Source of the DNA: Caldibacillus debilis DSM 16016
GTDB taxonomy: Bacteria; Bacillota; Bacilli; Bacillales; Caldibacillaceae
Direction: 5' to 3'
Length of the DNA stretch: 61,642 nucleotides
Assembly: GCF_000383875.1 (NCBI RefSeq)
Contig: NZ_KB912902.1
Coordinates: forward strand, 1 to 61,642
Both the position numbers and the translations under genes were made by a program. The notes below the pieces were generated by a model. That model saw only the letters and a list, made by a program, of their open reading frames with translations. It did not search any database and was not told the origin of the DNA. Below, piece by piece: positions 18,928-28,320 of this stretch (within the stretch, counting starts at the first letter, position 1; every line of letters begins with the position of its first letter).

Positions 18928-19455
18928 TCAACCTTTCGCGTAAAGGTCTTCCTTGTCCTCATCCAACGATTTCAATTCGGTCGCGTCCGTATCGTATTCC
19001 ATTAGCTTGTCCCAATCTTCGGAGTTGATCATGTCCAGCTGGGCTTCGATCAACATTTTGAACCGGTTGCGGAACACCTTCGACTGCTTTTTCAGCTCCT
19101 CGATTTCCAGGGCGATCTTCCTCGCCTTCGACAAGGCTTCGTTGACGATCCGGTCCGCGTTTTTCTCCGCCTCCCGGATGATCAATTTCGCCTCTTTCTG
19201 GGCGTTCTGTTTCACTTCTTCGGCGGTTTCTTGGGCGATGATGATGGATTTGTTCAGCGTCTCTTCGATATGGGTGAAATGGGCGAGCCTTTCTTCCAGC
19301 TGCTTGACCTTGTCTTCCAGTTCCTTCTTTTCGCGGATGATCATTTCGTAATCTTTGATCACCTGATCCAAAAACTCATTGACTTCGTCTTCGTCATAAC
19401 CGCGGAAACCGCGGGAAAAAACTTTGTTATGTATGTCGATCGGCATTAACGGCAT
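18928..19455 (-). CDS. divIVA: cell division initiation protein DivIVA
   Basis: DivIVA binds curved membrane at poles and septa and recruits MinJ and other partners. The 175-aa product has the lipid-binding N-terminus MPLMPIDIHNKVFSRGFRGY, then FLDQVIKDYEMII and long coiled coils rich in K and E up to residue 150. The ATG at 19455 has GGAGGTGG seven bases upstream; earlier GTG in the same frame lacks a site. It is last in the ylm series and ends just before the ileS promoter. Confidence 0.95.
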   Translation of the reverse strand: MPLMPIDIHNKVFSRGFRGYDEDEVNEFLDQVIKDYEMIIREKKELEDKVKQLEERLAHFTHIEETLNKSIIIAQETAEEVKQNAQKEAKLIIREAEKNADRIVNEALSKARKIALEIEELKKQSKVFRNRFKMLIEAQLDMINSEDWDKLMEYDTDATELKSLDEDKEDLYAKG

Positions 19456-19533
19456 CCTTGCCACCTCCAGTTCTCATTCCCTGTAATGGTTAGTTTTTCG
19501 ACAAAAGCGGGGAATATCCTTCTTTTTTTCGCA

Positions 19534-20295
19534 TCATTTTTGCTTTCCGATCAATAAACGCCATTTTTCCTTTTTCGTTTTCGCGGAGCCGAGGATTTTG
19601 ATCCTGCCGAAGCCCCGCACGGAAATGACATCCCCTTCCCGCAAGGGATAATCGCAGTCCTCGGTCTGCTTCCAATTGACCTTCACCAGGCCTTGCCGGA
19701 TCATCTGCTGGACCTTTTGCCTCGCCAGGTTGACGGAAGCGGACAAGACCGCATCGAGCCTCAAGGAAGAACTTACAACGGAAGATTCCTTCCAGGTTTC
19801 CCGGGGAGGTAGCGCCTTTTCCAAAGGGATTTCGGCGACGTTAACCCCGGTGTTGCCGACTTTATCCAAATGGAACGTGAAGTAGGAAGCCAGCTCTTTG
19901 GCGGCGAAAAATTGAATCCGGTCCGCCGCCACGATGATGTCGCCGATCTTGCTTCTTTTTACGCCCGATCCCATGATCGCGCCCAGCACGTCCCGGTGTG
20001 TCAAGGAAGAAAATTTCGGCACGGCGAATTCCAGCAGCGCGATCTGGAAATCCTCCGGTTCCGGAACAAAATATTCCGGGAAGATGAGGGCCCGCTTCCT
20101 TTCGTTGCCGGGGCCGCCGCCGAACAGCTCCCAGCCGATTCCTTTCCCGAGGACGGCCGACAAAATATGCTGCTCCCGCGGATCGAGAAAATCGGTCAGT
20201 TTGGGGGCATAGCTGTCCTCCACGGCCATTTTCCAGTCCAAAACCTGATCGATGAAGACTTTCTCTTCCGGGCGGAAATGCTGATACAAAGACAT
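19534..20295 (-). CDS. ylmH: S4-domain RNA-binding protein YlmH
   Basis: The 253-aa protein has a C-terminal S4 RNA-binding domain (LDAVLSASVNLARQKVQQMI, then GLVKVNW and GDVISVRGFGR). In B. subtilis YlmH (RqcP2) acts at the ribosome in quality control and rescue. The N-terminal part with FLDPREQHIL is characteristic of the family. It is followed by divIVA and preceded by ylmG as in B. subtilis. Confidence 0.92.
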   Translation of the reverse strand: MSLYQHFRPEEKVFIDQVLDWKMAVEDSYAPKLTDFLDPREQHILSAVLGKGIGWELFGGGPGNERKRALIFPEYFVPEPEDFQIALLEFAVPKFSSLTHRDVLGAIMGSGVKRSKIGDIIVAADRIQFFAAKELASYFTFHLDKVGNTGVNVAEIPLEKALPPRETWKESSVVSSSLRLDAVLSASVNLARQKVQQMIRQGLVKVNWKQTEDCDYPLREGDVISVRGFGRIKILGSAKTKKEKWRLLIGKQK

Positions 20296-20323
20296 GGCGA
20301 TAAACCGGATCCCCTTTGTCTGG

Positions 20324-20584
20324 TCAGAACCAGAATTTTATGGTTTGCAAGCCGTGCATGGCCAGCTGCAAGACGATGAGCGCAAAAATCGGAGAGATGT
20401 CCACGAAACCAAGGGGCGGTATGAAACGGCGGAACGGTTCCAGATAGGGTTCGCAAATATTTGCCAGCATCTGCCCCAGCTGGGTTTCGCGGGCGTTGGG
20501 GACCCAGGACATGAAAATATAGATGATCAGCAGATAAAAATAGAGGGTAAACAATTTCGCGATGATATCGATTATGAGATCCAT
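20324..20584 (-). CDS. ylmG: YggT-family membrane protein YlmG
   Basis: The 86-aa protein has two hydrophobic segments around residues 5-27 and 60-84, separated by the conserved NICEPYLEPFRRFIPPLG stretch. YggT proteins are integral membrane proteins encoded near sepF and linked to septum and nucleoid organisation; the biochemical activity is not known. It is 9 bp downstream of sepF and translationally close. Confidence 0.92.
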   Translation of the reverse strand: MDLIIDIIAKLFTLYFYLLIIYIFMSWVPNARETQLGQMLANICEPYLEPFRRFIPPLGFVDISPIFALIVLQLAMHGLQTIKFWF

Positions 20585-20592
20585 CCGTCTTA

Positions 20593-21021
20593 TTACAACC
20601 CCTTGTGAAGATTTTCGTCATGAACCAGGTAATCGGAAACGTTCCCGGAGATTTCGACATTTTCCGGCGCGCAGATAAAGATATGGTCCCCGATCCGCTG
20701 GATGTCGCCGCCGATGGCGTAGACCGTGCCGCTCAAAAAATCGACGACGCGCCGGGCTTGGTCATGATCCAGCCGCTGCAAGTTGACGACGACCGCCCTT
20801 CGGTTTTTCAAATGGTCGGCAATATGCTGGGCCTCCGCATACATCCGCGGTTCGAAAAGGATGAGCTTCGCCGTCTTTTGGACGCTTTGGAGATTGACGA
20901 CGTTTTTCCTTTCGTTCCGCGGCGGTTTCGCCGGAAGCTGTTCGTATTCGGCCTCCAGCTCATCTTCCAGAAATTCTTCATCAAGGGAAAAAAACGATTT
21001 GATTTTCGATTTGATGCTCAT
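20593..21021 (-). CDS. sepF: cell division protein SepF
   Basis: SepF is a membrane-binding anchor that bundles FtsZ filaments. The 142-aa protein starts with an amphipathic helix ([13 protein letters not shown]), has an acidic linker, and a C-terminal alpha/beta domain with [20 protein letters not shown] and [20 protein letters not shown]. Its start overlaps the end of ylmE by 4 bp, so the two are coupled. Confidence 0.95.
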   Translation of the reverse strand: MSIKSKIKSFFSLDEEFLEDELEAEYEQLPAKPPRNERKNVVNLQSVQKTAKLILFEPRMYAEAQHIADHLKNRRAVVVNLQRLDHDQARRVVDFLSGTVYAIGGDIQRIGDHIFICAPENVEISGNVSDYLVHDENLHKGL

Positions 21022-21707
21022 CGTCTCACTCCTTTATTTTCCCCGACCAGGAGGGTGCCGATGCGGACGAAGGTCGCCCCTTCTTCCACGGCGATTTCAA
21101 AATCGTTGGACATCCCCATGGACAATTCCTTGCATGGGGCGAAAGGATAGGATTGCCGTTGGACGGTTTCCTGCAGCTTCTTCAGCCTGCGGAACACCGA
21201 ACGGATCAGCCCCCTGTCCTCCGTATAGGGTGCGATCGTCATCAAACCTTCTACTTTTATATTCGGATATTGTGCCAACTTTTCAATAAAGGGCAAGGTT
21301 TCCTCTTCAAGGATGCCGTGTTTTGTCGATTCTTTGGAAATGTTGACCTGAACGAAACAAGGCACCGGCCTTTTGGCCCGCTTATCGATTTCCCGGGCCA
21401 GGCTCAGCCGGTCGAGGGAATGGATATAGTCCGCGTAATCGATGATGTCTTTCACTTTTCTTGACTGCAGCGTGCCGATGAAGTGCCACGTGGCTTCTTT
21501 TCCGATGGCGGCGTATTTATGTAAAAATTCGTTGGAGCGGTTTTCTCCCAAATGCGTGATGCCGTTTTGCAGGAGTTCCCTGGCCGTCTCCACCGTCGCG
21601 GTCTTCGTCACCGCCACGATCCGGACGTCGCCGGGTTTTCTCCCGGCCCGTTCGAGGGCCCTTTCGATCCGTTCTTTGACAAGCGCTACATTTTCCGCGA
21701 CAGCCAC
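21018..21707 (-). CDS. ylmE: PLP-binding protein YlmE (YggS/PLPBP family)
   Basis: The 229-aa TIM-barrel protein binds pyridoxal phosphate and helps keep PLP and amino-acid pools balanced. The cofactor lysine is in IVAVTKTAT near residue 35, with later [17 protein letters not shown] and [22 protein letters not shown]. It begins with GTG; the GGAGG upstream is 14 bases away, so the start could be slightly different. The usual neighbour ylmD is missing upstream, leaving about 95 bp of non-coding DNA. Confidence 0.92.
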   Translation of the reverse strand: MAVAENVALVKERIERALERAGRKPGDVRIVAVTKTATVETARELLQNGITHLGENRSNEFLHKYAAIGKEATWHFIGTLQSRKVKDIIDYADYIHSLDRLSLAREIDKRAKRPVPCFVQVNISKESTKHGILEEETLPFIEKLAQYPNIKVEGLMTIAPYTEDRGLIRSVFRRLKKLQETVQRQSYPFAPCKELSMGMSNDFEIAVEEGATFVRIGTLLVGENKGVRR

Positions 21708-21803
21708 TTATCTTGTTTGCCTCCTTGGAAGCCGTTGATATCCTGTTCTTCTTTTCAGTTTACCATATTGTCCGATTTTTCGGCACTAGAATTTTTCATT
21801 TTT

Positions 21804-22055
21804 CTATATCTTCCGTTTCCCCCCGTCGTTCAATCTGACAAACAAAACATCCTCGCCGATTTTGAGGATCCCCGACCATGGGATGACGTACTCCTCCTTC
21901 CCGTCCTTCCGGTTCCGCAAGGAAAACCGCTTCCTGACGATGAGGCTTTTAATTTTCCCCGATTCCGGTTCGATGTCCAAATCGACGACCACCCCGAGCC
22001 GTCTCCCGTCCGTCATGTTAATGATCTCTTTCGCCTGCAATTGGAAAAAATACAT
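21804..22055 (-). CDS. ylmC: PRC-barrel protein YlmC/YmxH
   Basis: The 83-aa protein is a PRC-barrel domain of the YlmC/YmxH sporulation family (LQAKEIINMTDGRRLGVVVD, then VIPWSGILKIGEDVLFV). Its exact function is not established. The ATG has a GGTGATC site. It is the first of the ylm genes here and stands alone because ylmD is absent. Confidence 0.88.
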   Translation of the reverse strand: MYFFQLQAKEIINMTDGRRLGVVVDLDIEPESGKIKSLIVRKRFSLRNRKDGKEEYVIPWSGILKIGEDVLFVRLNDGGKRKI

Positions 22056-22482
22056 AGGATCACCGTAAAAGTTTTTTACCTAAACTATATGTAAAAAAGG
22101 GGAAAATAAGACGCCGGCCCGCCGCCGAAATAATGGCCTTAGCCTTCTTCCGGGAAAATCGCGAAAATTCCCGGTTCACGCCCTTGACGGAAGGCGGGCA
22201 CTTCGGCTCCATAAACTTGCCTTACCCTTTCCGATCCCGGAGGAAGGGCGCAAAAAGGACTCAAGCCCAATGCCGGCGCCGCCGGGACAAAAGAGGCCGC
22301 AGGAAAAACAAAATATGAAGGGGCTTCATCATGCGGCGCAGGAAGCAGTCCCCTCATCCAAAAGGGCAGCCCCTTTCCATCCGCTCCCGGTCTCCGCGGT
22401 TCAGGAATGGACCGGCGAGCAAAACGTCTCCAAGCCCCTGCCAGTCCCTCCCCTGCGGCACGGCCGGAAGCAGGGCACATAA
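22056..22482. other. non-coding stretch between ylmC and sigG
   Basis: About 430 bases of GC-rich DNA with no gene I can support. A 113-codon open frame on the minus strand has low-complexity Arg/Pro/Ala composition and no ribosome site. The ylmC promoter probably lies near 22060-22110, where the DNA turns AT-rich, but I cannot fix its boxes. Confidence 0.5.
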
Positions 22483-22524
22483 AAAAGCCTCAGAAAGTCA
22501 CGCCGCATGACTTTTGGGGCTTTC
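22483..22524 (-). terminator. terminator of sigG
   Basis: On the minus strand AAAGCC...AAAGTCA pairs with TGACTTT...GGCTTT, followed by TTTTAT. It lies 30 bp after the sigG stop codon. Confidence 0.8.
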
Positions 22525-22554
22525 GAACAACGGTGAACCCATTAAAGGCTCCCT

Positions 22555-23328
22555 TCATTGGATGTTTTTTTCCATGTTTTTGATCGCCGCCTTCTCCAGA
22601 CGGGAGACCTGGGCTTGGGAAATCCCGATTTCATCCGCCACTTCCATCTGCGTTTTTCCTTGGTAAAAACGTTTGTGCAAAATCATCTTTTCCCTTTCGT
22701 TTAAGCGGCGTATCCCCTCTTTAATGGCGATTTCTTCAATCCAGGAGACGTCGCTGTTTTTTTCGTCGCTGATCTGGTCCATGACGTAAATCGGGTCCCC
22801 TCCGTCGTTGTAGATCGGCTCGAACAGGGAAACCGGGTCCTGGATCGCATCGAGGGCAAAGACCACATCCTCGTGCCGGATGCCCAGTTCCCGCCCGATG
22901 TCTTCAGCCGTCGGCTCCTTCGCCGTTTCCGACATCAGCTTTTCCCGGACCTGCAGCGATTTGTAAGCGATATCCCTCAAGGAACGGGAAACCCGGATCG
23001 GATGGTTGTCCCGCAAATAACGCCTGATCTCGCCGATGATCATCGGCACCGCATAGGTGGAAAATTTGACTTCCTGGGAAAGATCAAAATTGTCGATGGA
23101 TTTGATGAGGCCGATACAGCCGACCTGGAAGAGATCGTCGACAAATTCGTCCCGGTTGGAAAACCTTTGGATGACGCTTAAAACGAGACGCAAATTGCCG
23201 TTTACCAATTTCTCCCGCGCCGACAGATCGCCGGCGTGCATCTTTTGAAACAGCTCCCTCATTTCCTCGTTGGTCAATACGGGAAGTTTGGAAGTGTCCA
23301 CTCCGCAGATTTCCACTTTGTTGCGCAT
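22555..23328 (-). CDS. sigG: forespore sigma factor sigma-G
   Basis: Sigma-G directs late forespore transcription. The 257-aa protein begins MRNKVEICGVDTSKLPVLTN, close to the B. subtilis sequence, and carries region 2 (DDLFQVGCIGLIKSIDNFDL, KFSTYAVPMIIGEIRRYL) and region 4 (KTQMEVADEIGISQAQVSRL). The ATG at 23328 has GGGGAGGG upstream. It lies 117 bp behind sigE with a forespore promoter of its own between them. Confidence 0.97.
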   Translation of the reverse strand: MRNKVEICGVDTSKLPVLTNEEMRELFQKMHAGDLSAREKLVNGNLRLVLSVIQRFSNRDEFVDDLFQVGCIGLIKSIDNFDLSQEVKFSTYAVPMIIGEIRRYLRDNHPIRVSRSLRDIAYKSLQVREKLMSETAKEPTAEDIGRELGIRHEDVVFALDAIQDPVSLFEPIYNDGGDPIYVMDQISDEKNSDVSWIEEIAIKEGIRRLNEREKMILHKRFYQGKTQMEVADEIGISQAQVSRLEKAAIKNMEKNIQ

Positions 23329-23363
23329 AAAATTCCCTCCCCAAGGAGTGCTGTACAACGTTC

Positions 23364-23391
23364 AGTATCTCCTCGGGAGGGAAAAATATGC
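23364..23391 (-). promoter_or_regulatory. sigma-F/sigma-G promoter of sigG
   Basis: On the minus strand GCATA (23387-23391) is followed after 14 bp by GGAGATACT (23364-23372). This fits the forespore consensus GYATA and GGNNANANT. It lies 36 bp before the sigG ATG, as expected since sigma-F starts sigG transcription in B. subtilis. Confidence 0.75.
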
Positions 23392-23445
23392 ACCGGAAAA
23401 ATGGAAGGAATTTCCTTATTTCGGATCGGAGCGGGAGGAAACCGC

Positions 23446-24165
23446 TCAAATCATCTTTTCAAATTCTTTCCGCAGCCGTTTGAAAATTTTTTTCTCGAGG
23501 CGGGAAATATAGGATTGGGAAATGCCCAAAAGATCCGCCACGTCCTTCTGGGTTTTTTCCTTTCCGTCGCCGAGCCCGAAACGGAGTTCCATGATCTGTT
23601 TTTCCCGGTCCGGCAACGTTTCCAGGGCCTTGTTCAAAAGCTTCTTGTCCACGTTGGCCTCCAAATTTTTGGTGATCATATTGTCCTCCGTCCCCAGCAC
23701 GTCCGACAGGAGCAGTTCGTTGCCGTCCCAATCGATGTTCAAAGGCTCGTCGAAGGAAACTTCCGCCCGGATTTTATTGTTCCTCCGCAAATACATCAAA
23801 ATCTCGTTTTCGATGCAGCGCGAGGCGTAGGTGGCCAATTTGATCTTCTTTTGCGGGTTGAAGGTGTTCACCGCCTTGATCAGGCCGATCGTCCCGATGC
23901 TGATCAGGTCTTCGATATGGATGCCGGTGTTTTCGAATTTTCTCGCGATATAAACGACGAGGCGCAGGTTCCGTTCGATCAGCATCGACCGGGCCGTTTC
24001 GTCCCCCTCGGGCAGTTTTTGGATCAGAATTTCTTCCTCTTCCTTCGTCAGCGGCGGGGGCAGCGCCTCGCTTCCGCCTATGTAATAGATTTCGTCCGTT
24101 TTCAAACCGATTTTTCGCAAAAATTTGTACCAATAAAAGGAAAATAGAAACCGCCACTTTTTCAT
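23446..24165 (-). CDS. sigE: mother-cell sigma factor sigma-E precursor
   Basis: Sigma-E drives early mother-cell genes after cleavage of its pro-sequence by SpoIIGA. The 239-aa length equals that of B. subtilis. The pro-region ([20 protein letters not shown]) precedes [14 protein letters not shown]; region 2 has [20 protein letters not shown], and region 4 has [19 protein letters not shown]. The ATG at 24165 has GGAAAGGGG upstream. The gene follows spoIIGA after 21 bp. Confidence 0.97.
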   Translation of the reverse strand: MKKWRFLFSFYWYKFLRKIGLKTDEIYYIGGSEALPPPLTKEEEEILIQKLPEGDETARSMLIERNLRLVVYIARKFENTGIHIEDLISIGTIGLIKAVNTFNPQKKIKLATYASRCIENEILMYLRRNNKIRAEVSFDEPLNIDWDGNELLLSDVLGTEDNMITKNLEANVDKKLLNKALETLPDREKQIMELRFGLGDGKEKTQKDVADLLGISQSYISRLEKKIFKRLRKEFEKMI

Positions 24166-24186
24166 GTTCGGACCCCTTTCCAACAA

Positions 24187-25149
24187 TCATTCTTCAACGG
24201 GATTCATTACGGAAGCTGGCGAATGCCGCGAAACATTCCTTTTCATGGCCTCGTCGGCCATTTTCGGGTGGACCAGACAGTCAAACTTCCCGTCCTTCGC
24301 CAAGTTTTGCGGGACAAAAGCAGCGATGGCGTTTGCCGTCTGAAAGCTCTTTCCATCCAGGATCAATGTGATCCCGTCCGGTTTAACGCCGAGGAGCCAG
24401 CGTTCTTCTTGTCCGACAACCCGGTAAGGGATGATGGCGATCCTTTCCAACCATTCCTCGGGAAGGGCCGTTTCGCCGCGGAAGAAACCGTCCGGATTTG
24501 CAAGGACAGACAGCAGCGGTCCGGGGATGGCGGATTTGCATTTTTCCAGGGAGATGATCATGACCGGCCGTTTGGTAATCGGCTCATACAATTGGTTCCC
24601 GCTGTCGATCAGGCCGGTCAGGGCCAGCGAAACCGGTCCGAGCTCGACCGTCACGGGCACGAGCTGCCGGTAGTTGATCGTCATCGCTTCAAAACGGCGG
24701 ATCGAAGACCGGGAGAAACGGAGGACGAGCGGGAAACCGATCAATACGTACAGCCAGCTGACCGGATCACCGCCGCCCCGGACGTTGGCCAAAAAAAGCG
24801 GCTCATCCAAGCGGTAATCGAAGCGAAGCAAGTAATGGACAGCGAGCAAAGCACCTCCTGAAACAAAGGCGGTCAAGTAAAAAAATCCCACGTTCGTCAA
24901 AAAGTAGGACAGCTTCCGGTACCCGAACGCCAGCAAAACCATGGTGAAGGAAAGGAGGATCTTCATCGGGGGGGAGGCGAAAACATGCCAAGGGAGAAAC
25001 GGCGAAAAGATGGCGAGCGAACCGACGAAACCGGCGAGAACGATCCGTTTTAGGACGAGCTCCCTCTTCAGCAAAAAACCGGTAGCATACAAAAGAAAGC
25101 TGTCAAACAAAAAATTGAGCAGCCAAATCAAATCGATATAAAGCTTCAT
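24187..25149 (-). CDS. spoIIGA: sigma-E processing protease SpoIIGA
   Basis: SpoIIGA is a septal membrane aspartyl protease that cleaves pro-sigma-E when signalled by SpoIIR. The 320-aa protein has five N-terminal membrane segments (MKLYIDLIWLLNFLFDSFLL onwards) and a C-terminal protease domain with LTGLIDSGNQLYEP, where the Asp is catalytic. ATG at 25149 is preferred over one three codons earlier because of the AAAGGTGG spacing. It is co-transcribed with sigE. Confidence 0.95.
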   Translation of the reverse strand: MKLYIDLIWLLNFLFDSFLLYATGFLLKRELVLKRIVLAGFVGSLAIFSPFLPWHVFASPPMKILLSFTMVLLAFGYRKLSYFLTNVGFFYLTAFVSGGALLAVHYLLRFDYRLDEPLFLANVRGGGDPVSWLYVLIGFPLVLRFSRSSIRRFEAMTINYRQLVPVTVELGPVSLALTGLIDSGNQLYEPITKRPVMIISLEKCKSAIPGPLLSVLANPDGFFRGETALPEEWLERIAIIPYRVVGQEERWLLGVKPDGITLILDGKSFQTANAIAAFVPQNLAKDGKFDCLVHPKMADEAMKRNVSRHSPASVMNPVEE

Positions 25150-25210
25150 TGCCGCCACCTTTTCTCAAGGTTTTCGGGGATGCCTTCCGCGACCGCCTGA
25201 TTATTAAACA

Positions 25211-25297
25211 AGTATAGTATGATTCATATTAAAATGGTGTCACTTTATGTCTCGGAAAATGAAAATCTTTCATCCGAAATTTTCAACTTTTGTCAAT
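25211..25297 (-). promoter_or_regulatory. candidate Spo0A-controlled spoIIG promoter
   Basis: On the minus strand GTGACA (25238-25243) is followed by CATACT at 16 bp (25216-25221) or TATACT at 21 bp (25211-25216). The B. subtilis spoIIG promoter also has a wide spacing and a CATACT -10. A TTTGTCAAT sequence on the plus strand at 25288-25296 matches the Spo0A box TTTGTCRAA at eight of nine positions and lies some 50 bp upstream of the -35. Confidence 0.35.
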
Positions 25298-25362
25298 TCG
25301 CCCGAAAATTCCCCGGGAACATTCGAAGATCCGTCCCCATCCGCCCAGGGAAAGACGGGCAT

Positions 25363-25392
25363 AAAAAAACACCGGCATTTTTGTCCGGTGTT
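25363..25392 (-). terminator. terminator of ftsZ
   Basis: On the minus strand AACACCGGA pairs with CCGGTGTT around a short loop, followed by seven T. It ends the dcw cluster 29 bp after the ftsZ stop. Confidence 0.88.
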
Positions 25393-25420
25393 GTCGGTGT
25401 TTATGTCATTCATGAACCGT

Positions 25421-26545
25421 TTACGACCTGCGGTTCCGTTTCCGCAGGAAAGTGGGAATATCCAGCGTATCTTCCTGGAAATGAACCGTTTCCCGCTCCC
25501 TTTCCTGCACCACGGGTTCCCGTCTCCCGTCGTTTTTGGCCTGGGCATTCGTTTTGACCGGGCCGGAATAACGGCTGGAACGGGATTGGTTCTCTTCGTT
25601 GAACCCGGTCGCGATCACGGTTACGATGATATCATCTTTCAAGTTTTCATTGATCACGGAACCGAAAATCATGTTCACGTCCTGGTCGGATGCGGTGGCG
25701 ACAATGTCCGCGGCTTCCTGCACTTCAAAGAGGCTCAAATTGGCGCCTCCCGTAATGTTCATTAAGACGCCTTTCGCCCCTTCGATGGAAGTTTCCAGCA
25801 AAGGACTTGAGATCGCTTTTTTCGCCGCTTCCTGGGCGCGGTTTTCCCCGGAGGCGATGCCGATGCCCATCAGCGCGGAACCTTTATTGGACATGATCGT
25901 TTTCACGTCGGCGAAATCGAGGTTGATCAGCCCCGGAACGGCGATGAGATCGGAAATCCCTTGCACCCCTTGGCGGAGCACATTGTCCGCTTCGCGGAAG
26001 GCTTCGGTGATCGGGGTGTTTTTATCCACGATTTCAAACAGCCGGTCGTTGGGGATGACGATCAACGTATCGACGGCTTCTTTCATGGCGTTTATCCCGC
26101 TCGCCGCCTGAATGGCCCGTTTCCGCCCTTCAAAGGTAAAGGGCCGGGTGACCACCCCTACCGTCAATGCCCCCAATTCCCGGGCGATTTGGGCGATGAC
26201 CGGGGCCGCACCGGTTCCGGTGCCGCCGCCCATGCCGGCGGTCACGAACACCATGTCCGCGCCTTTAATGGCTTCTTCGATTTGCTCCTTGCTTTCTTCC
26301 GCGGCTTTTCTGCCGATTTCCGGGTTGGCGCCGGCACCCAGTCCTCTCGTCAATTTGGCGCCGATCTGCATTTTTATTTCCGCCTTCGACAGGTTCAAAG
26401 CTTGCGCATCCGTATTCACGGCGATAAATTCCACGCCTTTTAAGCCGTGTTCGATCATCCGGTTGACCGCGTTGTTTCCGCCACCGCCGACGCCGATCAC
26501 TTTGATCGTCGCTAATTGATCCACATAAGTCTCAAAGTCCAGCAT
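25421..26545 (-). CDS. ftsZ: cell division GTPase FtsZ
   Basis: FtsZ is the tubulin-like GTPase of the Z ring. The 374-aa protein has [19 protein letters not shown], the tubulin signature [13 protein letters not shown] near residue 105, and the T7-loop [12 protein letters not shown]. The C-terminal peptide [12 protein letters not shown] binds FtsA, SepF and other partners. The ATG has a GGAGGA site. It lies 40 bp behind ftsA. Confidence 0.98.
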   Translation of the reverse strand: MLDFETYVDQLATIKVIGVGGGGNNAVNRMIEHGLKGVEFIAVNTDAQALNLSKAEIKMQIGAKLTRGLGAGANPEIGRKAAEESKEQIEEAIKGADMVFVTAGMGGGTGTGAAPVIAQIARELGALTVGVVTRPFTFEGRKRAIQAASGINAMKEAVDTLIVIPNDRLFEIVDKNTPITEAFREADNVLRQGVQGISDLIAVPGLINLDFADVKTIMSNKGSALMGIGIASGENRAQEAAKKAISSPLLETSIEGAKGVLMNITGGANLSLFEVQEAADIVATASDQDVNMIFGSVINENLKDDIIVTVIATGFNEENQSRSSRYSGPVKTNAQAKNDGRREPVVQERERETVHFQEDTLDIPTFLRKRNRRS

Positions 26546-26584
26546 GTGAAATCCTCCTAAGTCCTTTTTCGTTACAAGGAATGA

Positions 26585-27859
26585 TTATTCGAAGAAAGAG
26601 CCAAAGAATTGTTTCATCCTGGCGGAAAAGCTCGGCGAAACATTTTCTTTCGCCCTTGCGTGAGATTTCGCTGTCCGCTTTTCTTTCGATTCCATTGGCA
26701 AAACGGAATCCGTCAGCAGCTTCCCTTGCATTTTGGCGGATTTGTAAGCATATTTTATAATACCGACGGCCGTCGTATATTGGGGTTCCCTCACGCCAAT
26801 ATAATCGGGAATGGCGATGCGGACCCGGTTTTGGAAAACGGACTGGGCCAGCTCCAAAATCCCGTCGATATTGGCGGTTCCCCCCGTCAACACGTAGCCG
26901 CCGGGAACATCCTTGACGCCCATCTTCCGCAATTCGTCCTGCACCAAAAAAAACGTTTCTTCCAAACGGGCTTCGATAATTTCCGCGATATCCATCTGGG
27001 TCGTCTGCTGCTGCTGGTTGCTGCCGATGACCGGATAGGAAAATTGCACATCCGCCGATGCCAATTCATAAAAGGCGTGCCCGTACTTCACTTTGATCTG
27101 CTCCGCCGCTTCCGTCGTCGTGCGCAGGACGATGGAAAGATCCTTGGTGATATTGTCGCCGCCGATCGGAAGCAGGCTTGTTCCTTGCAAATAGCCGTCT
27201 TCAAAATAGGAAATGCTCGTCGAACCGCCGCCGATGTCGACGAGGACGGAGCCCAGGTTTTTTTCATCCTGGGAGATGGCGATCTCGCCGGAGGCAAGCG
27301 GCTGAAGGACGATATCGACGATTTCGAGGCCCGCCTTTTCCACGCTGCGGAGTATGTTCAATAGGACCGTCTTTGATCCCGTAACGAGAAGGCCTTCCAT
27401 TTCGAGCCGGACTCCGATCATTCCGCGGGGATCGTGGATGTCGGTTCGCGAATCGACAATGAATTGTTTTTGGATGACGTTGATGATCTCCCTCTCCGGA
27501 GGGATGGAAATCACTTGGGCGGCATCGATGACCCGCAGCACGTCCTCGTTGGTTATTTCCCGGTTTTCCCCGGAAACGGCGACGACGCCGTGGCAATCGA
27601 TGAGGGAAATATGATGGCAGGGGATACCGACAATGACTTTGCGGATTTCCATTCCGACCATCCGTTCCGCCTGCTCGACGGCCCGTCTGATCGACTGGAC
27701 GGTATGATCTATATCAACAATGGAGCCCTTTTTTAACCCTTCGGACTTCACATTGCCAACCCCGATTATGTTTAACGAGTCGTTGGACATCTCCCCGATA
27801 ATCATCTTAACCGTGGACGTTCCGATGTCCAGACTGACGAAAATCCCATTGCTGTTCAT
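26585..27859 (-). CDS. ftsA: cell division protein FtsA
   Basis: FtsA is an actin-like ATPase that tethers FtsZ to the membrane. The 424-aa protein starts MNSNGIFVSLDIGTSTVKMI (phosphate-1 loop), has LVDIGGGSTSISYFE (phosphate-2) and VLTGGTANIDGI (adenosine motif), and ends in an amphipathic helix SFSARMKQFFGSFFE for membrane binding. ATG at 27859 has AAGGAGGTG nine bases upstream; the frame opens earlier but without a site. Confidence 0.97.
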   Translation of the reverse strand: MNSNGIFVSLDIGTSTVKMIIGEMSNDSLNIIGVGNVKSEGLKKGSIVDIDHTVQSIRRAVEQAERMVGMEIRKVIVGIPCHHISLIDCHGVVAVSGENREITNEDVLRVIDAAQVISIPPEREIINVIQKQFIVDSRTDIHDPRGMIGVRLEMEGLLVTGSKTVLLNILRSVEKAGLEIVDIVLQPLASGEIAISQDEKNLGSVLVDIGGGSTSISYFEDGYLQGTSLLPIGGDNITKDLSIVLRTTTEAAEQIKVKYGHAFYELASADVQFSYPVIGSNQQQQTTQMDIAEIIEARLEETFFLVQDELRKMGVKDVPGGYVLTGGTANIDGILELAQSVFQNRVRIAIPDYIGVREPQYTTAVGIIKYAYKSAKMQGKLLTDSVLPMESKEKRTAKSHARAKENVSPSFSARMKQFFGSFFE

Positions 27860-27949
27860 CGAGTGGCACCTCCTTCGTGGATTTGAAACAGCCGCATCGG
27901 CCCGTTTCCCCATTAAAGAATAGTTCGCCTTTATTCGTCCTTTTCCTTT

Positions 27950-28318
27950 TTATTTCGTCATAATTTTATTTTTTTTTACGGAGACGGACCATTTGGATAT
28001 CAGGATTCTCCGGATGACGGCGATGTTCTGGAACAGCCGGACGCCGAAGGCGAAGATGGCCGCCAGATACAGGTCGACCCCGAGATGGACGCCGAGAAAA
28101 GCCAGGCCGATGGCGAGGAGAATGTTGAAAAAAAATCCGGAGACAAAGATTTTCTCGTCGTAAACGTTCTGCAATTGGGCCCGAATGCCCCCGATCAAAG
28201 TATCGAAGGCCGCCAAAACCGCGATCGACAGGTAATTGGCGTACTCTTCGGGTATCCGGATGTCCGTCAGCAGCCCCAAAGCGATGCCGATGGCCAAGCC
28301 GAGGATCGGAAGCCACAT
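27950..28318 (-). CDS. sbp: small basic membrane protein Sbp (DUF1290)
   Basis: The 122-aa protein has four hydrophobic segments (WLPILGLAIGIALGLLTDI, YLSIAVLAAFDTLIGGIRA and others) and a basic tail SVKKNKIMTK. This is the DUF1290 protein found between ylxX and ftsA in Bacillaceae. Its biochemical role is unknown. It overlaps no gene but is only 2 bp behind ylxX. Confidence 0.88.
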   Translation of the reverse strand: MWLPILGLAIGIALGLLTDIRIPEEYANYLSIAVLAAFDTLIGGIRAQLQNVYDEKIFVSGFFFNILLAIGLAFLGVHLGVDLYLAAIFAFGVRLFQNIAVIRRILISKWSVSVKKNKIMTK

Positions 28319-28320
28319 CT

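Noticed and set aside
22139-22480. 113-codon minus frame between ylmC and sigG
   Set aside because: No ribosome site, Pro/Arg/Ala-rich, no recognisable fold; it runs up to the sigG terminator.
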